A DNA stretch of 64,000 nt. Origin: Thiogranum sp. Lineage in GTDB: Bacteria > Pseudomonadota > Gammaproteobacteria > DSM-19610. The translations under genes and the position numbers were made by a program. Under the pieces are notes generated by a model that saw only the letters and a list, made by a program, of their open reading frames with translations, was not told the origin of the DNA and did not search any database. This document shows positions 34,701 through 43,106 of this stretch, in pieces; the stretch's first letter is position 1, and the number at the start of each line of letters is the position of its first letter. The DNA lies in assembly GCA_024636585.1 (NCBI GenBank), contig JAGXGS010000031.1, positions 1 to 64,000 on the forward strand, in the 5' to 3' direction.

Positions 34701-34936
34701 CGGATCAGTTCATCGACGGCATTGCTGATCGCCTCCGGCGGCAGCGTAGGATTGAATTTTACAAGCGCGGCGTGCAGGCGCTCTATTAACACCACCTCAC
34801 CCTTGGTTTCGCGCCCCAGCGTGCCACTCGCACCGAAGGTCTCTTCCAGCGCCGACACCGTCTGCCAGCCAAGGCCGACAAACAGTCCGATGGCGGGCTG
34901 TTCTACGAGTTGGTCTTCGGAGTAGGCGTGAGTCAT
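31730..34936 (-). CDS. hsdR: Type I restriction endonuclease, R subunit
   Basis: 1,068 residues from the ATG at 34936 with AAGG upstream. It has an N-terminal nuclease domain (RVVDWEHPNNNDFLLVSQFS, VIELKKPGV: the D...ExK site) and an SF2 translocase with Walker A WQTQGSGKSFSMVF, DEAH box VIVLTDEAHRSQYD, AFTGTPLI, and motif VI-like TIARANRVFPG. The C-terminal domain is helical. It translocates and cuts DNA at unmodified HsdS targets. It is the last gene of the five-gene operon. Confidence 0.96.
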   Translation of the reverse strand: MTHAYSEDQLVEQPAIGLFVGLGWQTVSALEETFGASGTLGRETKGEVVLIERLHAALVKFNPTLPPEAISNAVDELIRDRSATSLEAANREVYRLLKEGIAVSVPDKEHGGQKTERLRVVDWEHPNNNDFLLVSQFSVVGNLYTCRPDLVGFVNGLPWVVIELKKPGVPARAAFDENLTHYKQQIPSLFWSNALLIASNGTDSRVGSLTADWDRFFEWKRIAREDEPRRVSLEVMLRGTCDPDRLLDLVENFTLFSEHKGGLVKILGQNHQFLGVNNAIGSMLEARTQGHGRGGVFWQTQGSGKSFSMVFFAQKVLRKLAGNWTFVVVTDRVELDEQIAKTFKTTGAVSDAEGDECHAASGAHLRELLRGNHRYVFTLVHKFQTPELLCDRSDVIVLTDEAHRSQYDTLALNMRSALPKAMFLAFTGTPLIAGEERTKEVFGDYVSIYDFQQSIEDGATVPLFYENRTPELQLTNPDLNEDIYHLIEDAELDADQETKLEKVLGRQYHLITRDDRLETVAQDIVRHFLGRGFVGKAMVVSIDKATALRMHDKVRKYWSTETESAQKELGALHYHPGGDMTPEQARRDLRIAELKQRLEVLTSTDMAVIVSPGQNEIQQMQKQGLDIEPHRKRMNESQPGLDEKFKDTDDPLRLVFVCAMWLTGFDAPSCSTVYLDKPMRNHSLMQTIARANRVFPGKHSGVIVDYANVFASLEKALAIYGAGKDGKTPVKDKQQLVEDLRKSLINATTFCASHSVMLTEIESLAAGSMERLARIEDGMNALISPDPLRRDFFAHERLVSMLYRAVKPDPTAVEFSSRVACITTLAESIRIKLNPNPPDISQVIGQINDLLDESITGHEIRQSGPPALDLSTINFEALAQRFKESKHKNTDLEVLKAAIRAQLGKMIQLNRTRADFAEKFEALIESYNAGSRSIEDLFEELVKLSNSLNDEQERHVRENMSEEELVIFDILTRPAPELNTEERAEVKKVARDLLARLKELLVLNWRQKAAARSQLKLTIEDALDIGLPRAYTPEIYNQKCSAVFEHVYESYPERNVGVYARGSECAIW

Positions 34937-34941
34937 CAACC

Positions 34942-36060
34942 TTACGTCCCTATTTCGAAGAGGATAGCGCTGATTGGCCCACCCTCAGGCGGCTCTCCAG
35001 TTACTGATTTATCGCCGTCATCCGTTGAGTTCCCGCTACCTGAAATTGAAGTTTCGTTATCAAGGCTACCGGGCTGCCAATTACTAGTTTCAGCTACTCC
35101 ACCTTGGGAAAAATACTGCATGGCCATCGAGTTGGTCATTTCATAACCAAGGAAAAACATTGGGCGGCCAGATGAATTCTTTGCAGTTAAATAAAGGACA
35201 TCTTCCTGCCCGCGACTGGAGCGGCCCATCGACGCGCTGTGAGTGGCCGTTAATGGTTTTGCAAATGTCGCTTCGAGGAGATAGTTGATTAAGGTTGACC
35301 AATCATCACGTGGAGATGCTGCATCAATGGTTTTCCAGCCATTTCCTTTGGGAGGAAGATCGAATTCCCATCCAAATTTTCCTGGCAACATCCCTGTTAG
35401 CAGATACGCAAGGCAGTCTTCACCAGTAACCTTGTAAGTTCCCGCTGACCCACTAAGGCCATCGGTAGTTAACCAATGATGTACTCCAGAATGACGACTT
35501 GGCAAATGTGTTGAACTCGAACTGGTGAGTCCATAAACGAGCGCCGAATCTGGAGAGAGATGACTCAAGTCAATTTTAGTGGGAGCTAGCGCCGCGTCCA
35601 CATCGAATTTCGGGCGAGTTGATAATAAATCAAACTGATTTTTCTCCGACCTTGAAGAAAGAGTGACACTGCCGGCCGTAGAATTTTTTGCTTGAACCAG
35701 AACGGCAACACCCTTCGGGGTGCTTGATGTTCGGTCAATTACCACTAACAGCACATCAGCCAGTTCACACCGCCTCCTGATCGCACCATTCACCCATTTC
35801 ACGTAGGGTGTTTGATGGGTAAACACCGTAGCCATGCTTAGCCCTAGTCCAGGAGCAGCTTTAGTAAATACATTTTTCCATCTATGTGCGACGTTAACCA
35901 TGGCCCTGCATAAATGGGCGACGAATATGGTTTCCCACTGGGTCGGACTCAGTTTTTTTGCAGTGATTTCACTGAAAGCTTTTGCGTGCGATTGTGTGAT
36001 TGCATTACAGGCGAGCGCATGTAGCTGGGACATATCGCTACCGCTGAGAGTGCTGATCAT
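34942..36060 (-). CDS. Unrecognised protein inside the type I R-M operon, PD-(D/E)XK-like
   Basis: 372 residues. Around residues 98-128, RRRCELADVLLVVIDRTSS is followed by GVAVLVQAKNS. An acidic residue, a hydrophobic strand and then Q-x-K fit a degenerate restriction-endonuclease-like active site (E/D...D...QxK). The remainder includes DALAYLLTG-like helical stretches and an Ser/Gly-rich tail (ETSISGSGNSTDDGDK). It overlaps the DUF4268 gene by 4 bp and ends 5 bp before hsdR, so it is co-expressed. I recognise no family. Confidence 0.75.
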   Translation of the reverse strand: MISTLSGSDMSQLHALACNAITQSHAKAFSEITAKKLSPTQWETIFVAHLCRAMVNVAHRWKNVFTKAAPGLGLSMATVFTHQTPYVKWVNGAIRRRCELADVLLVVIDRTSSTPKGVAVLVQAKNSTAGSVTLSSRSEKNQFDLLSTRPKFDVDAALAPTKIDLSHLSPDSALVYGLTSSSSTHLPSRHSGVHHWLTTDGLSGSAGTYKVTGEDCLAYLLTGMLPGKFGWEFDLPPKGNGWKTIDAASPRDDWSTLINYLLEATFAKPLTATHSASMGRSSRGQEDVLYLTAKNSSGRPMFFLGYEMTNSMAMQYFSQGGVAETSNWQPGSLDNETSISGSGNSTDDGDKSVTGEPPEGGPISAILFEIGT

Positions 36061-37106
36061 GGCTCAGCGCCTAAGATGGTAGCGACCTCGACATCCATTT
36101 GACGCGAGATCGGGCATTGCAAGTGCAGTAGGTCGTATACTCCATGCAGGCTTTTAGTCATGGTAGAGTTTTGACGCCGTAGCACTTGATCCTTCTTTAC
36201 CAATTTCTGCGTCAGCCAGTTCAGATACTCATCCCATCGGCTTTCGTCCTCGATGGATGCTTGCGGATACCAGGCGGCGATTCGACACGCCATGGCATCG
36301 GGGAGTTCTTGCCAGTCCAGCTCAAAGCCCAGCTGGTCTTCGATGGTCTGCTTCTGCGCGACGAGGTTGGCGAAATGCTGCTTGCCCGCCGCGCCCGGAA
36401 TCCACAGCTCCACGCTCAGTCGCTCGTCGCGGGTGTTGGCTGTGATGTTTAGCCCGGAACCAGAGCGCCCGATCCTATTGTTCAGCCAGTGCTGGGGGCG
36501 GGGTTTCTGCGGGCGGATGTGCGGGGCGTTGGCGGCCAGCCGTTCGATAAGCGCGATCCAGAATTTCTGCTGCATTTGTTTGGTGGGCGAGGTGGCAGAC
36601 GCGGCGCGTGCCTGTTCGCGGCCGGACTTCACCCAGTTGTTGGGTTTCACCACCACCTCGAATTTCGGCGCGAGCGGCGAATCGCCGACGCGCCACAGCT
36701 CCACCTCGACAGCGAAGAAGTCCAGCTCGTCGGTTGTGTTCTCGTTGAGGAAATCCAGCGCGGCGGCGTGCTCGGGCCGGAACGACTCCGCCACCCAGAT
36801 CACCTTCTTCGCGCCCACGCCGGCGGCATAGGCGATGACCTGGCCCAGGTGCGCGTGGTTGGTTTTATCCAGCTGGTTCTCGATGATGACCTGGTTGTCG
36901 CCGTCCGTGCAGAGAATGTCCAGCTTGAAGTCGCCCACCCAGTGCTCGGTGGCTACGTGTACCAATTCACTCAGGCCCAGCGCGTCGGCCAGCGCGTTCA
37001 AGTTGTCGGTTTCTGCCAGCCAGGGCTTGAAATCGTTGGCTTCGTGTCTCCATGCCTCGCGCAGCGATACGGACACCAGTTTACCGAGGTTCTTTTTCAT
37101 GCTCAT
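36057..37106 (-). CDS. DUF4268 protein with PD-(D/E)XK nuclease-like domain
   Basis: 349 residues. The N-terminal nuclease-like core is WVGDFKLDILCTDGDNQVII, then ENQLDKTNHAHLGQVIAYAA. The D...ExQ pattern is standard for DUF4268. The C-terminal DUF4268 part has LSVELWIPGAAGKQHFANLV, then QKQTIEDQLGFELDWQELPD. It lies between hsdS and the unknown gene with 4-bp overlaps on both sides. DUF4268 genes accompany defence loci; a second nuclease or an anti-phage sensor role is inferred. Confidence 0.82.
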   Translation of the reverse strand: MSMKKNLGKLVSVSLREAWRHEANDFKPWLAETDNLNALADALGLSELVHVATEHWVGDFKLDILCTDGDNQVIIENQLDKTNHAHLGQVIAYAAGVGAKKVIWVAESFRPEHAAALDFLNENTTDELDFFAVEVELWRVGDSPLAPKFEVVVKPNNWVKSGREQARAASATSPTKQMQQKFWIALIERLAANAPHIRPQKPRPQHWLNNRIGRSGSGLNITANTRDERLSVELWIPGAAGKQHFANLVAQKQTIEDQLGFELDWQELPDAMACRIAAWYPQASIEDESRWDEYLNWLTQKLVKKDQVLRRQNSTMTKSLHGVYDLLHLQCPISRQMDVEVATILGAEP

Positions 37107-38290
37107 GCGAGGGTTCCCACGTCGATCTGGCCGGAGAGCAGGCGCGGCAGCAGCAGGTCGCGGGTGCGGCTGAGGTTTTGGACTGCACGTGCGAGCCTCA
37201 TAATCTGGCGCGATATTGGAGCAGCGAAATCGCCGAACTGTTGGGATATGTCCTGTGGTGGAACAACCAACGGTTTAGCTGAAAATTCTGGCCAATGTCC
37301 CTTGTAATCGTTGAACGCAACAAGTCCGTTCGTCGCCCAATGTAGCCAATAGATATTTCTTGCCATTGAAGGGTGGGGAACGAACGGCAGCACATTTTGG
37401 ATTGCCGAGAATGGAAAGTGAATGAGCCGCTGGTAGCAGGTGTGGTTTGCGAAAACTATTACCGGAGAATTCTCAGACGCCTCAACGCCAGGTTCATCGT
37501 CGTGGTAGCCGATGATGCCTGACTTGCCTTGGTCGAAAACTGGAACAGAGCCCGTTGAGCTTACCGTCTTTTGGTTGTATTTCTTGCCGACCGGAATACG
37601 CTTCACGATTTCCTCAACAGTCTTCACCTCCCATCCCTGCGGAATCTCGCCGAGGGGGGAGGCGACGCGGGGGTGGTTCTCAAAGCCGGGGAAACGGAAG
37701 TGGACGAACCACTCGCGGTAGAGGGCGCGGGCCATCGACTCCAGAATCTTGATGCGCCGCTGGCTGTTCTCGATGAGTTCGTCGTAGGCCGACAGGATGC
37801 CCGCGATGCGGTCTTGGACGGGTCTGGACGGGAGGCCAACCACAAGTTCTTTTGCAGCACCGACGTTGAAATGTTGCTGTGCGACTCCAACCAAATTGCC
37901 TGCGACCGATGCCATCCCCCAAGCTGAATTAAAGATGGCAGCGAGATAATGTGGATTGAGTTCTCCTGATGGGGTAATAACGACCAAGTCAGCACAATTC
38001 AATTCCGAGAATGTGTTTGGTATTACACAGGCTGTTCCGGGGTAGCCGGTTCGGACAACTGCCACGTCACCAGGGTGTAGTGCAGACTTGCGGAGTTTTA
38101 CGTGAAATTCACGCGGCACATATTTGATGTCATCGACACTGAGTCGAAACGGCGTGATGTTCTGCGAGCGAAGAAATGGAACGCCTTCGGGGGTGTATTT
38201 GTCTGCCATCGGGCCTACATGACCAACCGTAATTCGGTCACAAACGTCTTTCAGTTTAACCTTGCGCATATTGGTCGTGCCCATCATCAC
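37103..38290 (-). CDS. hsdS: Type I restriction system specificity subunit
   Basis: 395 residues. Two target-recognition domains are separated by helical conserved regions: [20 protein letters not shown] ... [12 protein letters not shown] (TRD1), [20 protein letters not shown] (central coiled coil), [20 protein letters not shown] (TRD2 start), and [19 protein letters not shown] at the end. It determines the DNA target of the methylase and restriction complex. It overlaps hsdM and the DUF4268 gene by 4 bp each. Confidence 0.95.
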   Translation of the reverse strand: MMMGTTNMRKVKLKDVCDRITVGHVGPMADKYTPEGVPFLRSQNITPFRLSVDDIKYVPREFHVKLRKSALHPGDVAVVRTGYPGTACVIPNTFSELNCADLVVITPSGELNPHYLAAIFNSAWGMASVAGNLVGVAQQHFNVGAAKELVVGLPSRPVQDRIAGILSAYDELIENSQRRIKILESMARALYREWFVHFRFPGFENHPRVASPLGEIPQGWEVKTVEEIVKRIPVGKKYNQKTVSSTGSVPVFDQGKSGIIGYHDDEPGVEASENSPVIVFANHTCYQRLIHFPFSAIQNVLPFVPHPSMARNIYWLHWATNGLVAFNDYKGHWPEFSAKPLVVPPQDISQQFGDFAAPISRQIMRLARAVQNLSRTRDLLLPRLLSGQIDVGTLA

Positions 38291-39906
38291 GCCCCCAAAA
38301 TCCCCGCCACATTTGCGGCGATGGTCTGCTCCAGTTCCCGCGCCTGGGCGTTCAGCGATTCCAGTTCCTCGTTCAGTTCTTCGAACTGTTCCTTGAAGTC
38401 CTCGTCGCTCACGTCTTCGCCCGGCGCGACGCCGACATAGCGGCCGGGGTTGAGCGACCAGCCCTGGGCTTCGATCTCCTTAAGCGTCGCAGCTTTGCAC
38501 AGGCCGGGCACGTCGGCATAGGACGGCTTCTTGCCGAAGACTTCCTTGATCTTCGCCTCGGCCTCATCCCCGCCGAGGGTGTAGTCGAGCGCCTCGCCGC
38601 GATACAGGCGCACCAGGTTGGCGATGAAGCCGATCTGCGCGGGTGGCCAGTCGCGGTGGGCGCGATCCACCTGCCGGTAGATGTGGCGGGCGTCGATGAA
38701 GAGCACTGTGTCGGCGCGCTTCGATTTGGCCTTGCCCTTGTCGAGGAACCACAGCGTGCAGGGCAGCGTGACGGTGTAGAACATGTTGGGGCCGACGGCG
38801 ACCATCACATCGACAGCGTTCGCTTCGATAAGTTGTTGCCGCAACTCCTGCTCCGAGGCGCGGGCGTCGGAGGCCGAGTTGGCCATGACGAAGCCGGCGC
38901 GGCCTTTGGCACTCAGCGACGAGTAGAAGAGCTGAATCCACAGATAATTGGCGTTGTCGGTGCGCGGCAGGCCGAAGGGAAAGCGTCGGCCGGCGCCGAC
39001 CATGTCTTTCAGGCGTTCCTTGTCCACCGCGTTGACGTTGAACGGCGGATTGGCGAGGACGAAGTCGAACTGGCCGGTGGCGGTGTGCGGGTCGTCGTAG
39101 TAGCTGTTGACGTTGCCGCCGTGGCGGATGTCGCCTTCCAGCCCGTGCACGGCGAGGTTGAGGCGGCACAGGCGGCCGGTTTCGTCGGTCTTCTCGACGC
39201 CGCAGATGGCGAGCTCGGCGGCGGGGTTCTTCTGGTGCTCCGCAACGAAACGCGCCGATTGCACGAACATGCCGCCGGAGCCGCAGGCGGGGTCGAGGAT
39301 GCGGCCGTGGAACGGTTCGATGACTTCGGTGAGCAGGCGCACGATGCTGCTCGGCGTGTAGAACTCCCCGCCCTTCTGGCCTTCGGTGCGGGCGAACTCG
39401 CCGAGGAAGTATTCGTAGATGCGGCCGAAGGCGTCGTAATCGACGCTGGCGGGAATCTCCGAGACCTTCTTCAGCAGTTCCTTGAGCAGGGTGCTGGTGA
39501 ACAGGTTGTAGGTCTTGGGCAGCACGCCGGCGAGTTGCGGGTTGTGCTTCTCGATGTCGCGCATCGCCGCGTTGACCTTGGCGCCGATGTTGGCCGCCTC
39601 CGGCAGTGAGAGCAGGTAATCGAAGCGCGCCTCGGGGCTGAGATAGAGGATGCCCTCGGCGTGATAGGCGGCGGGCTCATCGACCCGGCTGCCGCGCCGA
39701 GAGGAGGCGCCGGCCTTTTCGAGCTTGTCGCGCTGGGCGGTGAAGCGAAGCTCGGCAAAGCGCAGGAAGATCAGGCCGAGGATGGGGCCGGAGTATTCCT
39801 GTGCCTTAAGGCCGGAGTTGGCGCGGAACTGATCGGCGGCATCCCAGAGGCGCTTTTCGAGCGTGGCGGCGGCGGTGTCTTTTTCGGAAGGGGCGATCCA
39901 GTGCAT
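38287..39906 (-). CDS. hsdM: Type I restriction system N6-adenine methyltransferase
   Basis: 539 residues. The N-terminal HsdM_N region has [20 protein letters not shown] and the methylase domain has [38 protein letters not shown] (SAM-binding) and [14 protein letters not shown] (NPPF catalytic motif IV). The C-terminal coiled coil interacts with HsdS. As the first gene of the operon it follows a 468-bp region with the likely promoter. The GC-rich sequence differs from the AT-rich 43-46 kb genes. Confidence 0.97.
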   Translation of the reverse strand: MHWIAPSEKDTAAATLEKRLWDAADQFRANSGLKAQEYSGPILGLIFLRFAELRFTAQRDKLEKAGASSRRGSRVDEPAAYHAEGILYLSPEARFDYLLSLPEAANIGAKVNAAMRDIEKHNPQLAGVLPKTYNLFTSTLLKELLKKVSEIPASVDYDAFGRIYEYFLGEFARTEGQKGGEFYTPSSIVRLLTEVIEPFHGRILDPACGSGGMFVQSARFVAEHQKNPAAELAICGVEKTDETGRLCRLNLAVHGLEGDIRHGGNVNSYYDDPHTATGQFDFVLANPPFNVNAVDKERLKDMVGAGRRFPFGLPRTDNANYLWIQLFYSSLSAKGRAGFVMANSASDARASEQELRQQLIEANAVDVMVAVGPNMFYTVTLPCTLWFLDKGKAKSKRADTVLFIDARHIYRQVDRAHRDWPPAQIGFIANLVRLYRGEALDYTLGGDEAEAKIKEVFGKKPSYADVPGLCKAATLKEIEAQGWSLNPGRYVGVAPGEDVSDEDFKEQFEELNEELESLNAQARELEQTIAANVAGILGA

Positions 39907-40374
39907 AGTTTTCGAGTTATCTTGTTTATTGTTGAACTAAAGATGCAGAGTCTACATGCTCCGTGTGGGAAGGGAGTTTAGCAATCAATAGCAGTCCGCC
40001 ACTACATTGAAGTTCCTTTCCTCCAGGGATAGACCGCTTAGCCTGCTTTACCTAACCCTTATAACGATTACTATGCCTGCATTATGAGGCAGGACGAGGA
40101 GTCAGTTGGACCTACAGTGCACCTAAACGTGTAGCTGAGCGTGTAGCTGGGTAGGGACGCTCTGATTGAAATCATATATATTATAATAACCTATTGAAAT
40201 TCTTGGTGAAAAGAAGCGGTACGGCATCGACACTGGATTGGCGAGAAAAATAGCCGCGAACATCAGCGCGACAGCTACGGCGGCAACCGAAACTCCGCCT
40301 ATGGAACCTACGGCCCAATCTGGATTGTGCCAGAATAAAGCTGAGGCGGTTATACTCTTCCGCGTGAGGTGACC
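39907..40374. other. 468-bp region upstream of hsdM
   Basis: It should hold the hsdM promoter. I see a short direct repeat (GTGTAGCTG twice, near 40131 and 40143). The right part also reads on the minus strand as a hydrophobic frame (VGSIGGVSVAAVAVALMFAA), which I could not accept as a gene with confidence. Confidence 0.4.
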
Positions 40375-40572
40375 ATGTTCGGATTCTTCAGAAAGCATCA
40401 GAAACCGAAAGATTGCGAAAAAAAGGACGATGATTTCAGCAAGTTCTGCGAGGAACATGCTGAGGCGCTAGATTACCCGGACGTGCCCGACGTCAAGCGG
40501 CATTACCGGCTGGATGACTCACACCTGCCGGAGCACCTGCGCAAACGCGTGGATAAGAAAAAATCAGTCTGA
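40375..40572 (+). CDS. Small charged hypothetical protein
   Basis: 65 residues from the ATG at 40375 after GAGGTG. FGFFRKHQKPKDCEKKDDDF, then CEEHAEALDYPDVPDVKRHY and LPEHLRKRV. Composition is soluble and strongly charged. The opposite strand carries a competing membrane-protein-like frame over its first 84 bp. I prefer this one for its ribosome-binding site. No family recognised. Confidence 0.5.
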   Translation: MFGFFRKHQKPKDCEKKDDDFSKFCEEHAEALDYPDVPDVKRHYRLDDSHLPEHLRKRVDKKKSV

Positions 40573-40588
40573 CCCGACGCGTTTGACG

Positions 40589-41191
40589 CTATGGAATCAC
40601 CTCGCGGTTGAGCTTTTCCAACCGGTCAAGAACGCGCTCCGCCAGTGCGGGATCAATATCACGTAACTCGTTCAAGATGGTCATGTGGAATTCTTCGACC
40701 CGCTGCGCATCCATGAGCTGCCCAGCGATATAAGAGGCCGTCTTCATGGCGTCGAGAATGTGCTTCGACCCGAGAAGATACAGTTTTGGATTTCGAATTC
40801 GGCCGTCGCTGGCCTGGCACATGTCGATTACGTTCCTCGCGTGCTGAATGCAGTCTCGGATGCGGTCCATGACAGATATCAGGCCACTGCCGGCAATGTC
40901 CCCCGGCCTGACGACCGACGGTAATTGATTCTGGATATCAGTGGCGATCGATCCCTGCGGGTCCGGCTGCTGCGCACGCTGTGTCGCTCGCTGTTTGATC
41001 CGCTTTGCTGCCTTCCGGCCTGGCGCGCCCGACTTGCGCACGGTGGCGACCCAGCGGTACCAGGAGGAAGATGGGACCTCAGCGTATCGACGCTGCCGCA
41101 GCGCGCTCAGGTCGAACGCAGGGCCGTGTTTTGCCAAGCCATCGGCAATCTCCTTCATCGCCCGCAGTCGGATTTTCTCAGGGACTGCCAT
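40589..41191 (-). CDS. Phage-type hypothetical protein (helical)
   Basis: 200 residues from the ATG at 41191, two bases after the upstream stop; a TTG at 41197 is also in frame. The N-terminus has PEKIRLRAMKEIADGLAKHG and a helix-turn-helix-like segment with SSSWYRWVATVRKSG. The C-terminal half is a helical bundle (LLGSKHILDAMKTASYIAGQ, LNELRDIDPALAERVLDRLE). The shape resembles small-terminase-type or DNA-binding phage proteins. It is last in a three-gene operon. Confidence 0.62.
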   Translation of the reverse strand: MAVPEKIRLRAMKEIADGLAKHGPAFDLSALRQRRYAEVPSSSWYRWVATVRKSGAPGRKAAKRIKQRATQRAQQPDPQGSIATDIQNQLPSVVRPGDIAGSGLISVMDRIRDCIQHARNVIDMCQASDGRIRNPKLYLLGSKHILDAMKTASYIAGQLMDAQRVEEFHMTILNELRDIDPALAERVLDRLEKLNREVIP

Positions 41192-41193
41192 AA

Positions 41194-41484
41194 TCAAGCC
41201 TCTTCTTGCTGCGGGTGCCTGCTGGCTAGCTGCAACAGCTGCGAGCCCTGCTCGCCTGTGATCAACCCTTTGGCGATGGCCCTGCGAATGGATTCAGGCT
41301 CCAGCTTGACCGGCAGGTGCGCCGGTGGCGGCCAGACTCGATCCAGCAGCGCGGACAGCATTCGCGAGTCGCCCATAAGTGCCACTTGAAGGCCCTTTTC
41401 GACGAGTTTTGGCAGGTTATCGTCGATGAGCGCCTGCGCCGCTGGTATGTGATTCGCGGGTCGGCCGGGTCTGCGGGACGCCAT
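41194..41484 (-). CDS. DUF5681-like phage/island protein
   Basis: 96 residues from the ATG at 41484 (MASRRPGRPANH). The 'GRP' N-terminal basic motif, LVEKGLQVALMGDSRMLSAL, RVWPPPAHLPVKLEPES and AKGLITGEQGSQLLQLAS follow the order seen in DUF5681-type proteins: GRP.., A...G....L..ci.ri.P, ..G.ittgea. Those genes often lie beside phage packaging genes. Its start is one base from the preceding stop. Confidence 0.62.
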   Translation of the reverse strand: MASRRPGRPANHIPAAQALIDDNLPKLVEKGLQVALMGDSRMLSALLDRVWPPPAHLPVKLEPESIRRAIAKGLITGEQGSQLLQLASRHPQQEEA

Positions 41485-41485
41485 C

Positions 41486-42280
41486 TTAGCGCCCATGCGC
41501 GAAAATGCTTTTGAGCTCGGCACTGGGTCGCCACAGGTATGTCGCGGCGTCGACCCCGAGGTTGTAGTTCGCATTCGCGGCATTGACCACCCTGACTAAA
41601 CAGCGGTCCACTTCGATGGCCAGCGTATCGAGCGCCCGTTTGAATTCGGCTCCATGAATCGTGGAAAACTGCTGCTGGGCCTGGTCGAACGCTGCCTGCG
41701 CGCTCGACGAGGCGGCCACGGCTCGGCTGAGGGCTTCCGTTGAATTGGTGATAAGTTTCTCGACACCCTCGGTATCCGCAGCGATCAAGTGGAGTCGCGG
41801 GCCGTCAGCAGTGTCGTCACCCTGACCACCTTGGCGGCGGTTGACGATAGCGCGGCGCTCGGATTCAAGTTCATCCAGGCGTTGACGGAGACGTCTGTGC
41901 TCAGACTGGGCAGCCGCTTCGACCTCACGCGCCAGCTGCAATTCGCGGCCGGCCCGTTGAACGTTTTCCGCGACACCGGTGAGAAGGCCGACATCAGGCA
42001 GACTTATCTGGGCCAGCTCTGCCAGTTGAGCGCGCAAATGGTCGCGGGCGGTCTCCGCCTCCCGGGTAGCATGTTCAAGGATTTCAGCATTGATATCAGC
42101 TTGCGAGGCACTCTGATTGCTCGCTTCCTCGTCGTTGATGGCCTGCAGATCGCGTTCGGCGGCGGCGACTGCATGCCGAAGTTCGATGGTACTGCTGTCC
42201 CCAGATGCAAGAGCGCTGTTGAGTTCCCCTCTTGCCCGCTGGAGCCGTTGTGCTATTTCGTCTTTCAGATTCGTGTTCAT
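41486..42280 (-). CDS. Coiled-coil hypothetical protein, first gene of the 40.6-42.3 kb operon
   Basis: 264 residues, starting MNTNLKDEIAQRLQRARGEL. Nearly the whole chain from about residue 5 to 200 is predicted coiled coil (AAAERDLQAINDEEA, ATREAETARDHLRAQLAELA, EHRRLRQRLDELESERRAIV, AAFDQAQQQFSTIHGAE). The C-terminal end is less polar (NANYNLGVDAATYLWRPSAE). Similar proteins occur in P4-like islands next to DUF5681-like genes. Function unknown; a scaffold or structural role is possible. Confidence 0.65.
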   Translation of the reverse strand: MNTNLKDEIAQRLQRARGELNSALASGDSSTIELRHAVAAAERDLQAINDEEASNQSASQADINAEILEHATREAETARDHLRAQLAELAQISLPDVGLLTGVAENVQRAGRELQLAREVEAAAQSEHRRLRQRLDELESERRAIVNRRQGGQGDDTADGPRLHLIAADTEGVEKLITNSTEALSRAVAASSSAQAAFDQAQQQFSTIHGAEFKRALDTLAIEVDRCLVRVVNAANANYNLGVDAATYLWRPSAELKSIFAHGR

Positions 42281-42396
42281 GGTGTGACCTCGCTAAGCCA
42301 GAATTAATAAAATTCAGTTCCCGGTGGTTTAACCCCGGGTATTCCAAATTATTCTGTCACGACAGGCTGCAGGCCAGCTGAATGTCCGATTTGAGG

Positions 42397-42730
42397 GTGA
42401 GAAAAATATGAGACAGTTCATAAGAACTGTGGATTCTCACTCAATGGCCCAGTTTCGACTGGCTGTGTGAAGCCGGGTATACAAGCCGCCGAAGCTCAAA
42501 GAACCGAAGCCGATAGAGAGAGCCATGAAGACTTGCCCATAAAGGACGAGTCGAGAGTGCAAGGTTCGCTGGGAACTCTACTGTGTTGGCAGCCGCAGAG
42601 GGTGAACAGCCTCCCGAGTGTCTCGATAGTGGAGATAAAGACGCTACCGCCCAGTGATGAGGGAGATTTGTAGGAAGGCGGTGGCTTAAGGCGGGCAGCG
42701 CCTGGCGGCGGTGTCGGTAGCACGCCCGCC
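42397..42730 (+). ncRNA. Candidate large structured RNA (strand tentative)
   Basis: Non-coding stretch with many perfect helices checked by hand: GTGAGAA/TTCTCAC (42397-403/42434-440) enclosing ACAGTTC-ATAA-GAACTGT; CCAGT-TTCG-ACTGG (42449-462); CTTGC/GCAAG (42532-536/559-563); GTTC/GAAC (564-567/573-576); GAGG/CCTC (598-601/610-613); CGAG-TGT-CTCG (615-625); GCTACCGCC/GGCGGTGGC (42643-651/677-685, one G-U); and GGCGGGC/GCCCGCC (690-696/724-730). CTCCC (611-615) can also pair with GGGAG (661-665), a potential pseudoknot. The density and nesting resemble large mobile-element RNAs such as HEARO/omega RNAs, but no IscB gene is present. Confidence 0.55.
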
Positions 42731-42766
42731 AGACTTTCCATCAACCAACCGACCGAGGGTCAGACA

Positions 42767-43079
42767 ATGAACAGAAAAAGCATAGCGCATTCGCGCAACG
42801 TGATTCCCTTATTTACTCCCGACCTTCCACTACGAGGACCGCGAATCTCTTTCGTTGGCCGCACATAAAAGGCACGCTTCCGAGCTCGCGGCTTTCGTGG
42901 GGGAGCTGTTCGACATCAATGCGCGGACGGTTGAGAAAGTTCGTATCGAGGCAGAACGTATCCACAAGGTCGAGCCCAGGCGCGAGCGATCGCCGCAGCA
43001 CAGGCCCCACGGCGATCTAAGGTCTCCGCATGAAATTTTAGCGAAGATAGGACATTCATGCTTTCGGAATAAGGGATGA
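42767..43079 (+). other. Two short overlapping reading frames after the RNA candidate
   Basis: An ATG at 42767 opens 33 codons (MNRKSIAHSRNVIPLFTPDL, ending at 42868). A TTG at 42855 opens 74 codons in another frame (HASELAAFVGELFDINARTV). Neither has a strong ribosome-binding site or a family match. They could be a decayed, frameshifted gene belonging with the upstream RNA. Confidence 0.3.
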
Positions 43080-43106
43080 TATTTATCTGCAACTACATGT
43101 CGCGCC

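Noticed and set aside
38656-39609. 317-codon plus-strand frame opposite hsdM
   Set aside because: HsdM has intact SAM-binding and NPPF motifs on the other strand. The plus frame is a high-GC shadow with biased Val/Gly/Glu composition.
40123-40398. Minus-strand membrane-protein-like frame upstream of hsdM
   Set aside because: It contains one plausible helix but no ribosome-binding site, and it collides with the better supported 40375-40572 gene. Kept only as a remark.
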